64,000 nucleotides of DNA from Patiria miniata. Its lineage: Eukaryota > Echinodermata > Asteroidea > Valvatida > Asterinidae. A model generated the notes under the pieces. The model was given only the letters and a program-made list of their open reading frames with translations, was not told the origin of the DNA and searched no databases. The DNA lies in contig NW_024037062.1 in the NCBI RefSeq assembly GCF_015706575.1, positions 554,811 to 618,810 of the forward strand, given 5' to 3'. Position numbers and translations under genes: made by a program. Shown in pieces: positions 32,201 through 42,902 of the stretch (position 1 is its first letter; every line of letters starts with the position of its first letter).

Positions 32201-35200
32201 TGTTCATTACCTGCTCCTGCAAAACCCAGACAAAATTGAGAAGCGTCGTTTTTAGTTTGGCTAATAACTAACAATCCCTTAAAATATATTTCCGTTATGT
32301 CTTGCTAAATGAAATCAGTCCTCGGACGAGGATTGGTCTTGAAGCAGGGACTTGTCTGTAACTATAACCCTCCAGGGCATTTTGGTTAGAAACCCTGCCA
32401 AACGCAGCAACATGCAACACTTGTCTAAAATGACAAGCCTGCCCAGTGCAGCAAGATCCATCAGGTCAAAAGTCTCAAGGCCAAACTGCCTTACGCCGCG
32501 TTTACACTGGATCCTGCAAGGGGGGTTGAAGGAGGATCTAATCTGGCAAGGAGGATCGAAGGGGGTCGACAACAAGTGTAAACGTGAGGTGCATCGAGGT
32601 CTGATCCGGATCTGATCCACCTTTCTCAATCCCCCTTTTGGGAAAGATCAGATCCGGCAATTGGTGGATCTGATCCTGCAATGTTCGAGTGTAAGCGCAA
32701 TGGGTGGATCAGACCCCGAAATATTTGACACAACTATCCAGTCAGCATAGAAAAGGACGTGAAAAATATTTTGCTTATTGATGAGCCGTGAGGGATGCGA
32801 ATGCTGCGATGGTTCCCAACGCGGTTCTGTGCACAGTACATATGCGCGGTTGGTACTCGGCCGGAATCAATCGGTGTTTCGTCCATGTGCATGAAATTGG
32901 AGACTGTGTAAGGACGGGGCCCTGTTTCATTTTAGTCTTTAAAGTGTTTTGGTCACTCTAAAAAGATTTCTGCAACCTTAAGCAGTCTTTAATAAATTCT
33001 ATGAAACCCTTTTTTGTAAATTTGAATATTACCCTCGGGCATGTCGGGTAGAAAAAAGTGATTTTCTTACACATTTTTCAGTTGATGCCAACGCAATTTA
33101 GCATCGCAGTCATTTTCATTTTGCGTTTGTCGTCTTCATCGCTATTTTACCCCCAAAGTTCCCTAAAAAAAAATTTAAGTTTCGTGAAGTTGGCCCCAGG
33201 TTTCATTTCAGCTCCTCATATATCCTGACTGGATTACTAGTTTACCTTTGCAAAAGTAGCAGCCAAGAAACAGTGATCTCCACCACTGAAGATCTCTCTC
33301 ACTCTCCTCTCCTCCTTGGTTTCATCTTGGGTTTCTCCCGTCGTTCTCGTCCTCAATCCCCGACGTAATCTACCAAAGTCTGTATCGACCTCGTGGTTTG
33401 CGATATCATCTGTTTCCATTTCTTCAGCGCTGTCTTCGCCCGCCGACACTACCTCGGGTATCGACACTTCTTCGTTTAAGTCACTCTCCAGTTCCAATAC
33501 GCCATGCTCATCATCAACATTTGATTGGAATTCCTTAAGTTTTTTCCTGTTTTGTTCACTCGGGGATTGTTCCGTGGATTTGTGGTGTTTGGGAGTTTCG
33601 TTGGGGAGATTGTTTTGGGTGGATGCCCCCTCCGCCCATGGGCCACTGATGTTGATCGGTGTACTCATGCTTCGTCTGTAGGCAGGCCGAGTAGTTGACT
33701 GTTGATGGCTGAGAAGTCCTAATGACAGGACACGGCCAGTCTTGGGGATGAATGCTAAGGTGTGGCATCTGGAGAGAGAAAGTTAGAACAATCAGGCCCA
33801 TTTTCTCAGACCTATACAGTCATGTGGTTGCTAAGGCAAAGAGTCTGCCGTTGTTAAGCAAATATAATCCGATTACGTACTTAAACGCTATAGCAGAGCA
33901 GTGAAATTCATGCACCACCAAAAACATGGCCTTTTGAACATTGTGTTTCTCAGAAAATATGCTCAGCATGATTGAAATGTTAAATTATTAACGAAAGAAG
34001 AAATTCTAAACTTCATGTCAGTGAAAAAATCGCCATAATCGATGCTGAAATGTCAATACTGGTTACTAATATAGCTGACCTTCAAGTCTGAAAGAAATCG
34101 TTCGAAAACCTCCCCAAATCTATGTATTTATATCCATTTATAGGAATGTTCCAAATTGTTATTTCAGCATAATTTGTGAGAATCACGGCCAATGGAAGCC
34201 GGCAAAAAAGGGTGATATTTATCAATAAATAACTCAAGAAGCAGGCTTTTCTCCAAATTTTTACTGCACACCATAATAAGGATAGGAACCTTATTAATAT
34301 TCGGGAGGCTTGAAAAGATTTACAGATATTGCAAACGCCAGTGTTACAACTTTAAAAAAATGCACGTAGCCAGGCCTATTTTTCCAATTTCAACGATAAG
34401 TAATGAACATATCACAACAATTTTTAGCACATACTTGGATCATTATAAGGGAAATAAATCCTGAAAGTTGCATGAAGATACAGTCTTCCAAACTGGAGAA
34501 ATTAATTTTCAAAGATTAGGACTTTGGAGAGGTGGCTTGGACTCAATGTTTGATGACTCGAATACAAGCTTACCTATGACCTAGACTGAGTCATGATGTT
34601 TATTATGGTATGACGTACCTGCCACAGGCAATCTGAGTGACTTCACTCCCCATGAGCTCAAAGACTTTACAAGGGTTGATCTCATTGCTAGATGAACTAT
34701 GACCTATGACCTAAACTGAGCCATGTTTATTATGGTATGACGTACCTGCCACAGGCAATCTGAGTGACTTCGCTCCCCATGAGCTCAAAGACTTTACGAG
34801 GGTTGATCTCGTTGCTAGATGAACTATGACCTAGCTGACGGTCCGCAGCTGCACCAAACGTAAACACACCTCCATCCTACAGAAATCACATTGAGAGGAA
34901 ATTAAACACAAATCGTTTCAATTTTTAGGTTTTAGTAACACGAAAGGCATATAGCATCATATAGGTCGAGTTCAAGCTCAAGATCGGGCCCATTGAGATT
35001 GCCCTGATAATATCTGCAGCTGTTTGGCCAAACACAGTCAGCTTCCTGAGTCCTTACATCAGTACGTGGAGTCCCATGCCGCTCTACATTTCACAGACTA
35101 AATTACAGGAGCTGATTGCTGAGAGTGTAAGGCCAAAAGTGTAAGATGGTACCATCTTACAATGGGGGCGCTATTCAAATCCGAACAGCATGCACACGAC

Positions 35201-38200
35201 ATAGCAACACTATATAGCACAATAGTGCACAAATGCCGTTGAAAGTTGGAAAAAATAACTCGGGTGGGACTCGAACCCACGACCTCCTGCTTTTTAGTGC
35301 AGATGTCTTACCACTCGACCAGTCTTACCACTTGAAAGCAGGAGGTCGTGGGTTGAGTCCCACCCGAGTGATTTTTTTCCAACTTTCACTCGGGAGGTAA
35401 CACACTGAGTATACAGTGTTTAAACGTCGGTAAAGGGCAAAACCTAATTTAACTTGAAAAGTGTTTAAGACCAGCCAGCCGCTCTTTATCAACCATTTAA
35501 AACTGGCCACATGACGGTCTCTCGACCAATAGGAATGGGTAAACTGGGTTGATATAGCTCATTAAAGTTTACTCATGAACTTTAACCCTAACTCCCAAGG
35601 CCTTTTTGCTAGGATGTTGCCTCAATCCTACAAAATCCTCAAATTGGCCTCATGGAAAAATAGCATATAGCCTCAATCCTGCAAATTCCTCCATTATTTT
35701 CAGAATATGGAGGGCTGACCACTGCAAAATCCTGTGGCAGTGACTGTCAATATGTTGAGGCTTGGCCAGTGACATCCTGGTGCAGTGCAGAGGATTTCAA
35801 GCTTAATCCAGGTCTATATTTATGTATGGCTGAGCAAAAACAAACAAAATCGGGCCCAAGACCTTGACAAAGTGCATGCTACGAAATCAGTAACACAATT
35901 TTGCCATGTTACCTCAATCCTTCAAATTCCTCCACTTTGGCAAAGAGGATTTTGAAGGATTCAGGGCGGTTAGGGTTAAGTATCAAGAATATGTCACTAG
36001 TTTTCTTCTGCAGGATCTAGGATTCAGGAACGGTTTATCAAGAGAGTAAAGATTAAACGTACACAATCTAGAACAGATCATCAATGGTAGCATGTACTTA
36101 CAGCAGTCAGTGCAGCAGTGTGGTTCTTTCCACATGCAATGAACTTGACTTTTTGTGTACGTAGACTTTTCAAAAGTGTGGGCTGCGACCGATCTGTTCA
36201 TTGGTGAAAAAAAGGAAAAAAAGTAAGAGTGGTTAAAAGCTTTCAAGAAATGGATGACTTTATTACAAATGCACAAATGACAAATGACATTTTCTACCTT
36301 CAAGCACGGTTATTCTACCTTCAAGCACGGTTATGATGAACATCCACGTACCTTTTGTGTCACTTACACCCAACTGTCCGCAATGATTGCGCCCCCAGCC
36401 GAATACCGTCCCCGAGACCGACACGACAAACGTGTGTGCCCCACCACCGGCGACCCGCATGACTGGTAACCCGTGAAGGGACGTGATCTCTGTGGGCTTT
36501 TCTACGTACTTGACCGAGGTGTGACCGAGACCTAGCTGACCGTATGTGTTGTCTCCCCAGACAAATAGCCTGCCTCCTAAAGAGAAAAATTACAAGAAAA
36601 AAATCAAAGATGACAAAAATATATGGATAGTTATAAAATGCTAACTGCAAAAGACTCCAGCTGCCCATAATATTGATCGCCGCATTAAAAATTTAACCCA
36701 CGCGCTTTCTGTTCAACTTTTGACTGGCGCGGCACATAGTTGTAGCGAGTGTGTGTAAAACTTGATCGGCGAGTTTCAAATATTCATGTTCTTGGTCAAA
36801 TGAAGTAACAAATAATCGAATACTAAATTATTCCAAACTGGACAGCCCTAACCGAGATCTGTATACAACTAATCTTACCGATCCCATAAGCTCGGTGGTC
36901 CAGTGGTAAGACGTCTGCACTAGAAAGCAGGAGGTCGTGGGTTCGAGTCCCACCCGAGTGATTTTTTCCAACTTTCACTCAGGAGATAGCACACTGAGTA
37001 TACAGTGTTTATATGTCGGTGAAGGGCAAAACTAATATTGATTTACATCACCCGACGCAAACTCCTCTTATGAATAACTAATTCTACATCATTACAGAGG
37101 TACATTTTACTTGTATTTTAGTCAAATTAATCAGTTATCTTTTAAAATCAAGCAGAATCTGTGGCCGAGGCATTACAAAACAAACATTGACTGCTTTTAC
37201 CTCGTGGTCTAGTAAAACTAGCCTGTGGAGTGTTCCATCTCCTTGGATATGCCTCGGGAAAACAAACTGTTTTAAAGATCAACTCAGAAGACTAGTTTTA
37301 CCTCACCACTTGAAGCAGTCAATATTTGTACATTATCCCTCGTTAAAAATCACCCGGACAAAAACAAAAACAAGACTATATCAGATACCAAAGTTTCGAC
37401 TCTTAACTCACGGCGTTTATACACTGGTACCCTGTACTGGTATTCGTACAAAGTACCAACCAAGAACGCTGTGCATTTTGCTTTTACCTTTGGTCAGGGC
37501 GACACAGTGGGCTCCACCACAAGCCACTTGAACGACATGATGCATTGATAATCGTTTCAGGAATCTGCAGGGAATACACCATATTGATAAAAAGAAAAGA
37601 AAAGGGCAAATACATTCTCGAGTCATACGCTTACGAAACTACTGACTGGAAACGCTAACAATTTCAAATGTACCGCGCTGCGAATTTGTCGACCATCTCC
37701 CACAATGCACTGGGAAAAATGAACTCTCTGGCAAACTCTTGGTGGCGCACTGCATTGTGAATCGCCCGAATTGGGTTAACAAATCTGCGCACGGCTTGTG
37801 CAGCATGTTCAGGGGCAGTTCCACCTCAAAATTGGTGGTTACTTTTGTACACCGGATAAGTCTATAATGCAAAATCTTTTATGGTTGTGTTTCCTGTCTT
37901 AAATGTCTGGAATGTATTCTTTGGCAATTTTGGGGGACTGGAAATGACTGTTACCCTGGTTACAGGACTCTGATTCATAAAAAAAAGTGGAGTCAGGATT
38001 GCAATTCAAAGTTGGAAATCAATTCTACCCGATTCCAACTTGGAGTCTCAATTCCCTGGGGTATGAGCTCCGTGCGCCAACAAAAGAGGGCGCCCTTTTA
38101 CCTAGCAACGACGTCCCATGGGCGGGACATTTAGCTGGTTGACGCGCACCGTTCCAATTGTGTGTGATGTACGTACACCAGGGGATTTGTACTATGTACA

Positions 38201-41200
38201 CGCAGTGGTACGGCCGTGCGTCGCGGCAAAATTGCAGTCGGGCAAGATGGCATCGGTTGGTCGCCCCCAACTGTACTTTGTTTGCCGGTGAGGGGGTACT
38301 TGTGAACGGAGTGGATGCAGCTTAATGCTGCCATAATTGGCGCGACCAGCTAAATCACACACAACCATCATCTCTGCTCTCACAGGCAACAGTCAACTCC
38401 TGGGTGAGAAGCAATTCATGACAAAGTGCCTTGCCCAAGGACACACGCAAGGAAACCCCAGGCTGGACTCGAACCCACAACCTGCAGAATTACCAACAAG
38501 AATGCATTTTTGTAGATGCCATTTTTGTCTTCAGTTTGTCACCCACCTAGGAGTTCTCTTGGGTTCTCTGTCTTCTGAGCCGCATCCGCACTGTCCACAG
38601 CTATCGTCCCCCCAGCTTAGCACGGTTCCATTCTCGGCAGTCACAACCGTGAACGCTTCCCCGCAGGCTACATGTCGGATCACGCAGGTCTCAAGAGCTT
38701 TTACTTGCCCTGCCGAAAAAAATTCACAAAAACGTAAATGCTAAATTTCCACAAAAGGCAGTTTCCTAGAGCGAAATTTTATTTTCTTATACAGTCAAAT
38801 TTTGAGTTGTGAAGTTACTACAGGCCATAAGTTCTAAGCAGCAATTTTTTTAACCCTAACCCCCTGGGCCTTATAACCATCCTCAATCCTCCAAACTCCT
38901 CCAAAATGTTGCACTTATGTTCAAATGAAGGATACCCAGTGCCTCAATCCTTCAAAATCGTCAGACAGTCCTGCCTCTCAAAATGCATTCATCCTCAATG
39001 CTCCAAAATCCTCCTCTTTTTCAAACATCATTCACCTTCAACCCTACAAAATCCTCATGTGCTTCAACACCATTCACCCTCAATCCTCCAAAATCCTCCT
39101 CTTCTTCAAACACCATTCACCTTCAATCCTACAAAATCATCCTCTTCTTCAAACACCACTCATCCTCAATCCTCCAAAATCCTCATGTTTCTCAATCACC
39201 GTTCATCCTCAATCCTCCAAAATCCTCCAAAACCGCCGTGAGGATTTTCAAGGATTGAAGGTTAATGCAGGCAAGTTTGGTCTTGAATATTAATTTTATT
39301 ATTAACCCTCCCTCTCTGGCTGGCAATTTCAACAAGGCCAGCCAAGCAGTCAAAATAAATCAAGTGACTGTTTTGAACAGTTGAATGCTCCCTGCCTTCA
39401 TAAAGCAGGATTGACTGGCTGTGATTGTTATAAAACCTGATAAGCCTATAGCCATGCTTTGACTGTATGTGATTGATAAGCCAGCTGTGCCTACCAGTCA
39501 CCTAGTTTTGTCTGTTGATGGAATTTGACTGTCACAGTGCCTATTGAAATATGATCTGACTGTTGGTGACTAGCCTGTGTAAAAAGCATGGCAGGGAAAC
39601 AGGATTGAAGTTTTGACTGTCTGTGACTGATCAAACAAAGGAGGGTTTTAATGAGACACATGTTTTTCCAAGCAGTTAGAATATTGAGGCCTTACATACA
39701 TTTTGTAATTATAACAATATACAGGGTGGATAAAAACAAACGAAACCGAGATATTATTGCAAATTGGAACTTATGTAGGGCACATGTGAATCAAAGGGAG
39801 ATATCCTCTGTTAGGGTTGAATCTCCTCTTTAAAATGACACCCTGGTCATGTCATTACATTCACGGTTGACTGAGCAGTGACCAATTTTATGAAAGGGTC
39901 TATTTAGAGACTTGCACCACTTTTCATGGTGAAATCTCTTTTTTTTCCCACCTGGCTTGAGTTGGCAACCATAGCCTTTCACTCTGTGACAATTGACACA
40001 ACTAAAACCACAACTGAAAAGTGGCGCAAGTCTCTAAATAGACCCTTTCATAAATGTGGTCACTGCTCAGTCAACCGTGAATGTAATGACATGACCAGGG
40101 TGTCATTTTAAAGAGGAGATTCAACCCTAACAGAGGATATCTCCCTTTGATTCACATGTGCCCTACTTCTGTTCCAATTAGCAATAATATCTCGGTTTCG
40201 GTTTTTTTGATCCACCGTGTACATGTATATGAAGCACTGTAGTATGTTAAAGGCGGAAATTTACCCAAACCACAGGATTGAGGAGATATGTAAATCCCAG
40301 GCAATTTTTTTTTTTGGGGGGGGGGTCATTTTCTTCAGATAGTTTTTTTTTGGGGGGGGGGCTGATTTTTTGGGTTGATTAGTAATATTTACATGGTTCT
40401 GTAACATTGGACCCTCTCTACATGGCTATAACCTAACCTTACCAAATCCTCCAAAATCATTGTTGCGTAAGTGGAGGATTTTGAAGGATGGAGGTTGTAT
40501 GGCAAAAATGTTTGGCTGATTTTGGAGGATGCAATGTTGATTTTGGAGGATGTGAAGTGTTCTGAACATCCAATAGCCAACAGCTCAAACTAACAATTGT
40601 TTATTCACTTCTAAAAGATCAAATAAATAATAGAAGTTGATGTTGTTGATTTCACCATTCAAGTTAAAGAGGTTGTGGAATGCTGAAAGTCGTTTTGTTT
40701 TTTGTACTTTTTTATTGTAGAGTAGACCCATAGGCCCTATATATCATAATGACAAAGTCCCATTCTTTTGTAATGAGCGTTTTATATGTTTATAAAACTG
40801 AAATTCATTGAGTAATTTATTGGTCGGCGAGCGCATAATTGAAATCAACAGTCGTCGGGTTCTTCCTAAAATGAGAAAAATTGTGACGTAATAAACAGGA
40901 CTCGTTTATACTACACTGCATTGGGAGTCCTGTTTATTACGTCATGATTTACTGTTTTGTTTGCTGCCCCAACGACGACTTTTACACAAATTGCACGTTC
41001 GGGTCGAAACAGGACCTGAAAAACAGCTCTCAAAAGTACCTTTTGTACCGTAATTTTCGGAATATAAGCCGCGGCTTATACGTTGATTTTGCCCATGAAA
41101 ATGTTTACTGCGGCTTATACACAGGGCGGCTTATACGCCGAGCCTTGAAGAATAAAAATGAAATTCACATGTGTATTTAATGTTCTGGTATAAGAAGAGA

Positions 41201-42659
41201 TATGTTGCTGAAATGAATTATCAATTAAGAAAGTCATTAACGAACCGAAACCACGTGCCACGTAAAGGTGCCGAGCGGTAAAAAGTACGGTGAAAGCTGT
41301 CTTCGATATCGACGCTTGCAACAAGCCGTACGTGATTCTAGTGCTGCATGCAGCATGCTTTCCCCAGCGGACCACACCATTTGAGGTAATATAGGGGTGT
41401 ACTATCTTGGAAACAATAATTACCAACATTTCCGCTGTTTAAAAAAAGGGGGGAAAAACGACTAATATTTTTTATGGTGTCCGAAACATTTCTTTATTTG
41501 ATAATCCGTTGTTCAACGTCACAATATAAAATTCTGTACTTGAAATGTATTCAAGAAACGATGTAAACCTCAAAACAGGGACTACATCACCCCTTACACA
41601 ATTAATGGATTCATCCATGAAAATGGCAGCATCGTTTTGACAATTTTCGAAGAAAGTTACGATCGAAACTTGAATACTGCTCGTTAGTAATCACAAAAAT
41701 TTGATAAGTTTTGAGATAAAAACGGACCTGTATATTTTTAGGACAAAACAAATCAGCATCTGTTGCCACAAAGCAAGATTTGTACGTAGCGCTCCAGTCA
41801 GACAACACACGCAATGGGGGAAAATCACGGTGGGTTGCATACTCTCTCACGTGCTGCAGGAAAATGTTGTCACAGGCCGGCGCGGCGCAGGCTGCCGCGC
41901 CGGCTGCCGCGCCGGGCGATGTATTAACTTTTACGGCCGGGGACCGGACGGGGAAGCCGGCAGCAATTCCCGGTGTTTATTTCTCATCATCATTTTCCAC
42001 ATTTGTTTGTGAGAGTATCGATTGTAAATGATTTGATACAACTTTTGTGGCCCATTTTATAGCTTCTGTAGTGTAAATAGAACTGGTTCAGAGCATTTTG
42101 GCTAGAATTCTGAGGCCTTACAAAATTGAAACCGCTGCCGTCGGTGCGGCTTATACGCCGGTGCGGCTTGTACGCCGACTTCAAATCTTAATTTGCAGAT
42201 TTTTGCGTGCTGCGGCTTATACGCCGCGCGGCTTATATTCCGAAAATTACGGTACTCATTTCATGACAGACACAATAGTCGTTTCTATTTCATCACACCT
42301 TAGGCTACATATACCCGAAAAATGACGGAAATGTCTTCGAGCATTCCACAACCTCTTTAATAAAAAAAAAATAACAAATTACCTGGAATTCTACCGTGCA
42401 TTTCATGCCCTAACTGGCCTTTGTCATTGGACCCACACGTATAGACCGTCCCGTCTTTCAGCAAAAACACAGAATGACGCAATCCACACGCGACCGCACA
42501 GACGTCCCGCCTTCTGAAGAACCGCACCTCCAGCGGCGTCGAAACCAAATCCCCTTTGTTGCTATCGGGTTCATCGGTATCCGTGTCACTGGTTCCCGCA
42601 GTCCTGTCGTCCAGACCTAGCTGACCATGACACTTGGCACCCCAGCAGTACATGAACAT
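29110..42659 (-). CDS. HERC4: HERC3/HERC4-like RCC1-domain protein, nine exons (C-terminal part not seen)
   Basis: Minus-strand gene. Joined exons (42383-42659, 38547-38709, 37488-37564, 36352-36576, 36102-36193, 34746-34876, 33246-33768, 30880-31064, 29110-29215) give 593 codons with every splice phase matching and GT/AG borders throughout. They encode seven RCC1 blades starting near MYCWGAKCHGQLG, then a linker ending LNASFLK-TNDEHF-MDLDAAREQF, collinear with vertebrate HERC3/HERC4. In that family the RCC1 propeller is followed by a HECT E3 ubiquitin ligase domain acting in the cytosol. No HECT exon is visible downstream. The gene either continues past the left edge with very long introns spanning the Ig-like genes, or it is incomplete. 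Differences from vertebrates are a roughly 100-residue acidic insert in blade 7 and loss of GQLG there. HERC3 versus HERC4 cannot be decided; the symbol is nominal. Confidence 0.88.
29601..29977. mobile_element. Fold-back element with arms of about 170 bp
   Basis: TTCAAAAAACAGAAAGTAAA at the left is matched by its reverse complement at the right, and the pairing continues inward through GGAATAAATATGTGCTTGGT and AAGACTGGTTGGAGTCTG. Arms are close to 90 percent identical by eye and the loop is about 30 bp. It lies in the intron between HERC-like exons 8 and 9. Confidence 0.85.
30880..31064 (-). CDS. HERC4: HERC-like exon 8 (linker)
   Basis: Acceptor TTTCTCTTTCCAG, donor GTTAGT. Encodes ASEDVVDHREIPIDNHIATI and VFSSAACLNASFLK, matching the SSAAC-N-SFL motif of HERC3. 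A pogo-type element starts only 32 bp upstream of the acceptor AG. Confidence 0.85.
31097..31537. mobile_element. pogo/mariner-type miniature element, TA target duplication
   Basis: Ends CAGTGGAGCACAGCTATAAC and, inverted, CAGTGGAACGCTGCAATACC, each flanked by TA. Internal GTTCG/GGTATA words repeat. The CAGTGGAAC...TATAACGAAC style is typical of Tc1/mariner-pogo termini (family knowledge). It carries no transposase. Confidence 0.7.
31540..33230. other. HERC-like intron with repeats
   Basis: 32340-32490 repeats 28240-28370 in inverse orientation. 32500-32720 contains many GGATC/GATCCG words (GGATCTGATCC type). No exon found. Confidence 0.5.
33246..33768 (-). CDS. HERC4: HERC-like exon 7 (end of blade 6, blade 7 with acidic insert)
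   Basis: Acceptor CTTTCTCTCTCCAG, donor GTAAAC. Begins CHTLAFIPKTGRVLSLG, then a long hydrophilic insert rich in Glu/Asp/Ser (for example ELESDLNEEVSIPEVVSAGE), and closes VREIFSGGDHCFLAATFAK. At 523 bp it is far larger than the other exons. The insert probably forms a disordered loop. Confidence 0.87.
33770..34576. other. HERC-like intron sequence, nothing recognised
   Basis: AT-rich intron with no element ends, satellites or coding stretches that I can support. Confidence 0.4.
34577..34706 (-). pseudogene. Partial duplicate of HERC-like exon 6
   Basis: Repeats the 3' portion of exon 6 plus its donor (GAGCTCATGGGGAGTGAAGT, GGCAGGTACGT) 127 bp downstream in the gene. It lacks the first part of the exon and the acceptor. 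The two copies lie head to tail (34577-34706, 34707-34837). Confidence 0.8.
34746..34876 (-). CDS. HERC4: HERC-like exon 6 (blade 6)
   Basis: Acceptor GATTTCTGTAG, donor GTACGT. Encodes DGGVFTFGAAADRQLGH then NEINPRKVFELMGSEVTQIA. Its last part is partially duplicated in the next intron. Confidence 0.9.
35238..35455. repeat. Inverted pair of tRNA-derived SINEs
   Basis: A minus-oriented head (35245-35322, TGGGACTCGAACCCACGACC) abuts a plus-oriented head and tail (35328-35455, GGTCGTGGGTTGAGTCCCAC, then TTTCACTCGGGAGGTAACAC). The arms pair over about 70 bp with only a few bases between them. Confidence 0.8.
35580..35970. repeat. CCTCAATCCTNCAAAATCCTC-related sequence
   Basis: Contains CCTCAATCCTACAAAATCCT and its inverse, the same word as in the minisatellite at 38880-39260 and in 40440-40560. 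Confidence 0.55.
36102..36193 (-). CDS. HERC4: HERC-like exon 5 (blade 5)
   Basis: Acceptor CACCAATGAACAG, donor GTAAGT. Encodes RSQPTLLKSLRTQKVKFIAC then GKNHTAALTA. Confidence 0.9.
36352..36576 (-). CDS. HERC4: HERC-like exon 4 (blades 3-5)
   Basis: Acceptor TTTTTCTCTTTAG, donor GTACGT. Encodes GRLFVWGDNTYGQLGLG, then MRVAGGGAHTFVVSVSGTVF and GWGRNHCGQLG, the best-conserved blade pair. Confidence 0.9.
36888..37040 (+). repeat. tRNA-derived SINE, plus orientation
   Basis: Head AAGCTCGGTGGTCCAGTGGT ... GGTTCGAGTCCCACC, then tail TTTCACTCAGGAGATAGCAC and CGGTGAAGGGCAAAAC. Same family as 27218-27545 and 35238-35455. Confidence 0.75.
37488..37564 (-). CDS. HERC4: HERC-like exon 3 (blade 3)
   Basis: Acceptor TATTCCCTGCAG, donor GTAAAA. 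Encodes FLKRLSMHHVVQVACGGAHC then VALTK. The phase joins RTP-R from exon 2 and G-G into exon 4. Confidence 0.88.
37570..38390. other. HERC-like intron sequence
   Basis: No supported element. A short palindromic match GCGCGACCAGCTAAATCACA (38340) and its inverse near 38120-38170 may mark a small fold-back element. Confidence 0.35.
38395..38510 (-). repeat. Second SINE type, partial
   Basis: AAAGTGCCTTGCCCAAGGAC and CTGGACTCGAACCCACAACC form the reverse complement of a tRNA-like head plus the common CTTGCCCAAG block, as at 60000-60245. Confidence 0.5.
38547..38709 (-). CDS. HERC4: HERC-like exon 2 (blades 2-3)
   Basis: Acceptor TTTTTTTCGGCAG, donor GTGGGT. Encodes HVACGEAFTVVTAENGTVLS then WGDDSCGQCGCG. 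The usual GQLG is GQCG here. Confidence 0.88.
38880..39260. repeat. Minisatellite of about 42 bp (AATCCTCCAAAATCCTC)
   Basis: At least six imperfect units of CTCAATCCTCCAAAATCCTC followed by TTCTTCAAACACCATTCA variants. Because the unit length is about a multiple of three, all plus frames stay open, which mimics coding sequence. Confidence 0.8.
39722..40219. mobile_element. mariner-type fold-back element, TA target duplication
   Basis: Starts CAGGGTGGATAAAAACAAAC and ends, in inverse, CACGGTGGATCAAAAAAACC, with TA on both sides. Arms of about 205 bp pair almost perfectly (GGGAGATATCCTCTGTTAGG, GGGTCTATTTAGAGACTTGC on both), with a loop of roughly 85 bp. CAGGGTG ends are typical of mariner-like elements. 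Confidence 0.82.
40664..42360. mobile_element. TTAA-flanked inverted-repeat element, interrupted by another transposon
   Basis: Ends TTAAAGAGGTTGTGGAATGC and its inverse GCATTCCACAACCTCTTTAA. An uninterrupted 413-bp relative is at 59019-59431. The element at 41048-42252 is inserted inside it. Confidence 0.78.
41048..42252. mobile_element. Element with CCGTAATTTTCGG ends nested in the TTAA element
   Basis: Left CCGTAATTTTCGGAATATAA, right inverse identical, each followed by repeated CGGCTTATACG words and flanked by TA. The paralogous target at 59320-59330 reads TTTGTACTCATTT without it. The interior includes a strongly GC-rich core (41875-41965). No recognisable transposase. Confidence 0.8.
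42383..42659 (-). CDS. HERC4: HERC-like exon 1 (start codon, blades 1-2)
   Basis: Starts ATGTTCATGTACTGCTGGGG; either the first ATG (42659) or the second (42653) would do, and the family usually begins M-x-CWG, favouring the second. Encodes VCAVACGLRHSVFLLKDGTV and GSNDKGQLGHE. Ends CCAG before a GTAATT donor. A Ser/Asp/Thr-rich loop (TAGTSDTDTDEPDSNKGD) enlarges blade 1. The TTAA-type element at 40664-42360 begins 22 bp beyond the donor. Confidence 0.88.
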
Positions 42660-42902
42660 TGTTGACGGAGTTTTAACAACTTGTCCAAGGCGAAAAGAAA
42701 GTCTACTTAAGTGTAGTATGGATATGTTAGCACATCATAATAATGTTGTCCATGTCCCTCCACCACAAAATCTGAAAAGACATTAAAAATAGAAAGAGAT
42801 GGTATTTAAGCTTTTCATACTTGCATGAAGAACGTACACTTACTGGGCCAACTCTTTAACATGTTTAAAGAGGTCTTGTTTGTAACGCTAGTGCAGAACC
42901 CG

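Noticed and set aside
33316..33681. 121-residue Ser-rich plus-strand ORF
   Set aside because: Antisense of HERC-like exon 7.
36890..36965. Candidate tRNA gene
   Set aside because: Box A/B-like words are present, but the loop is 8 nt, there is no acceptor-stem pairing, and the same head plus fixed tail recurs four times: a SINE.
38906..39293. Three overlapping 90-120 residue plus-strand ORFs
   Set aside because: Open only because of the 42-bp minisatellite period; low complexity in all frames.
41701..42031. Ala/Gly-rich ORFs in the nested element
   Set aside because: Produced by the GC-rich core; no transposase motif.
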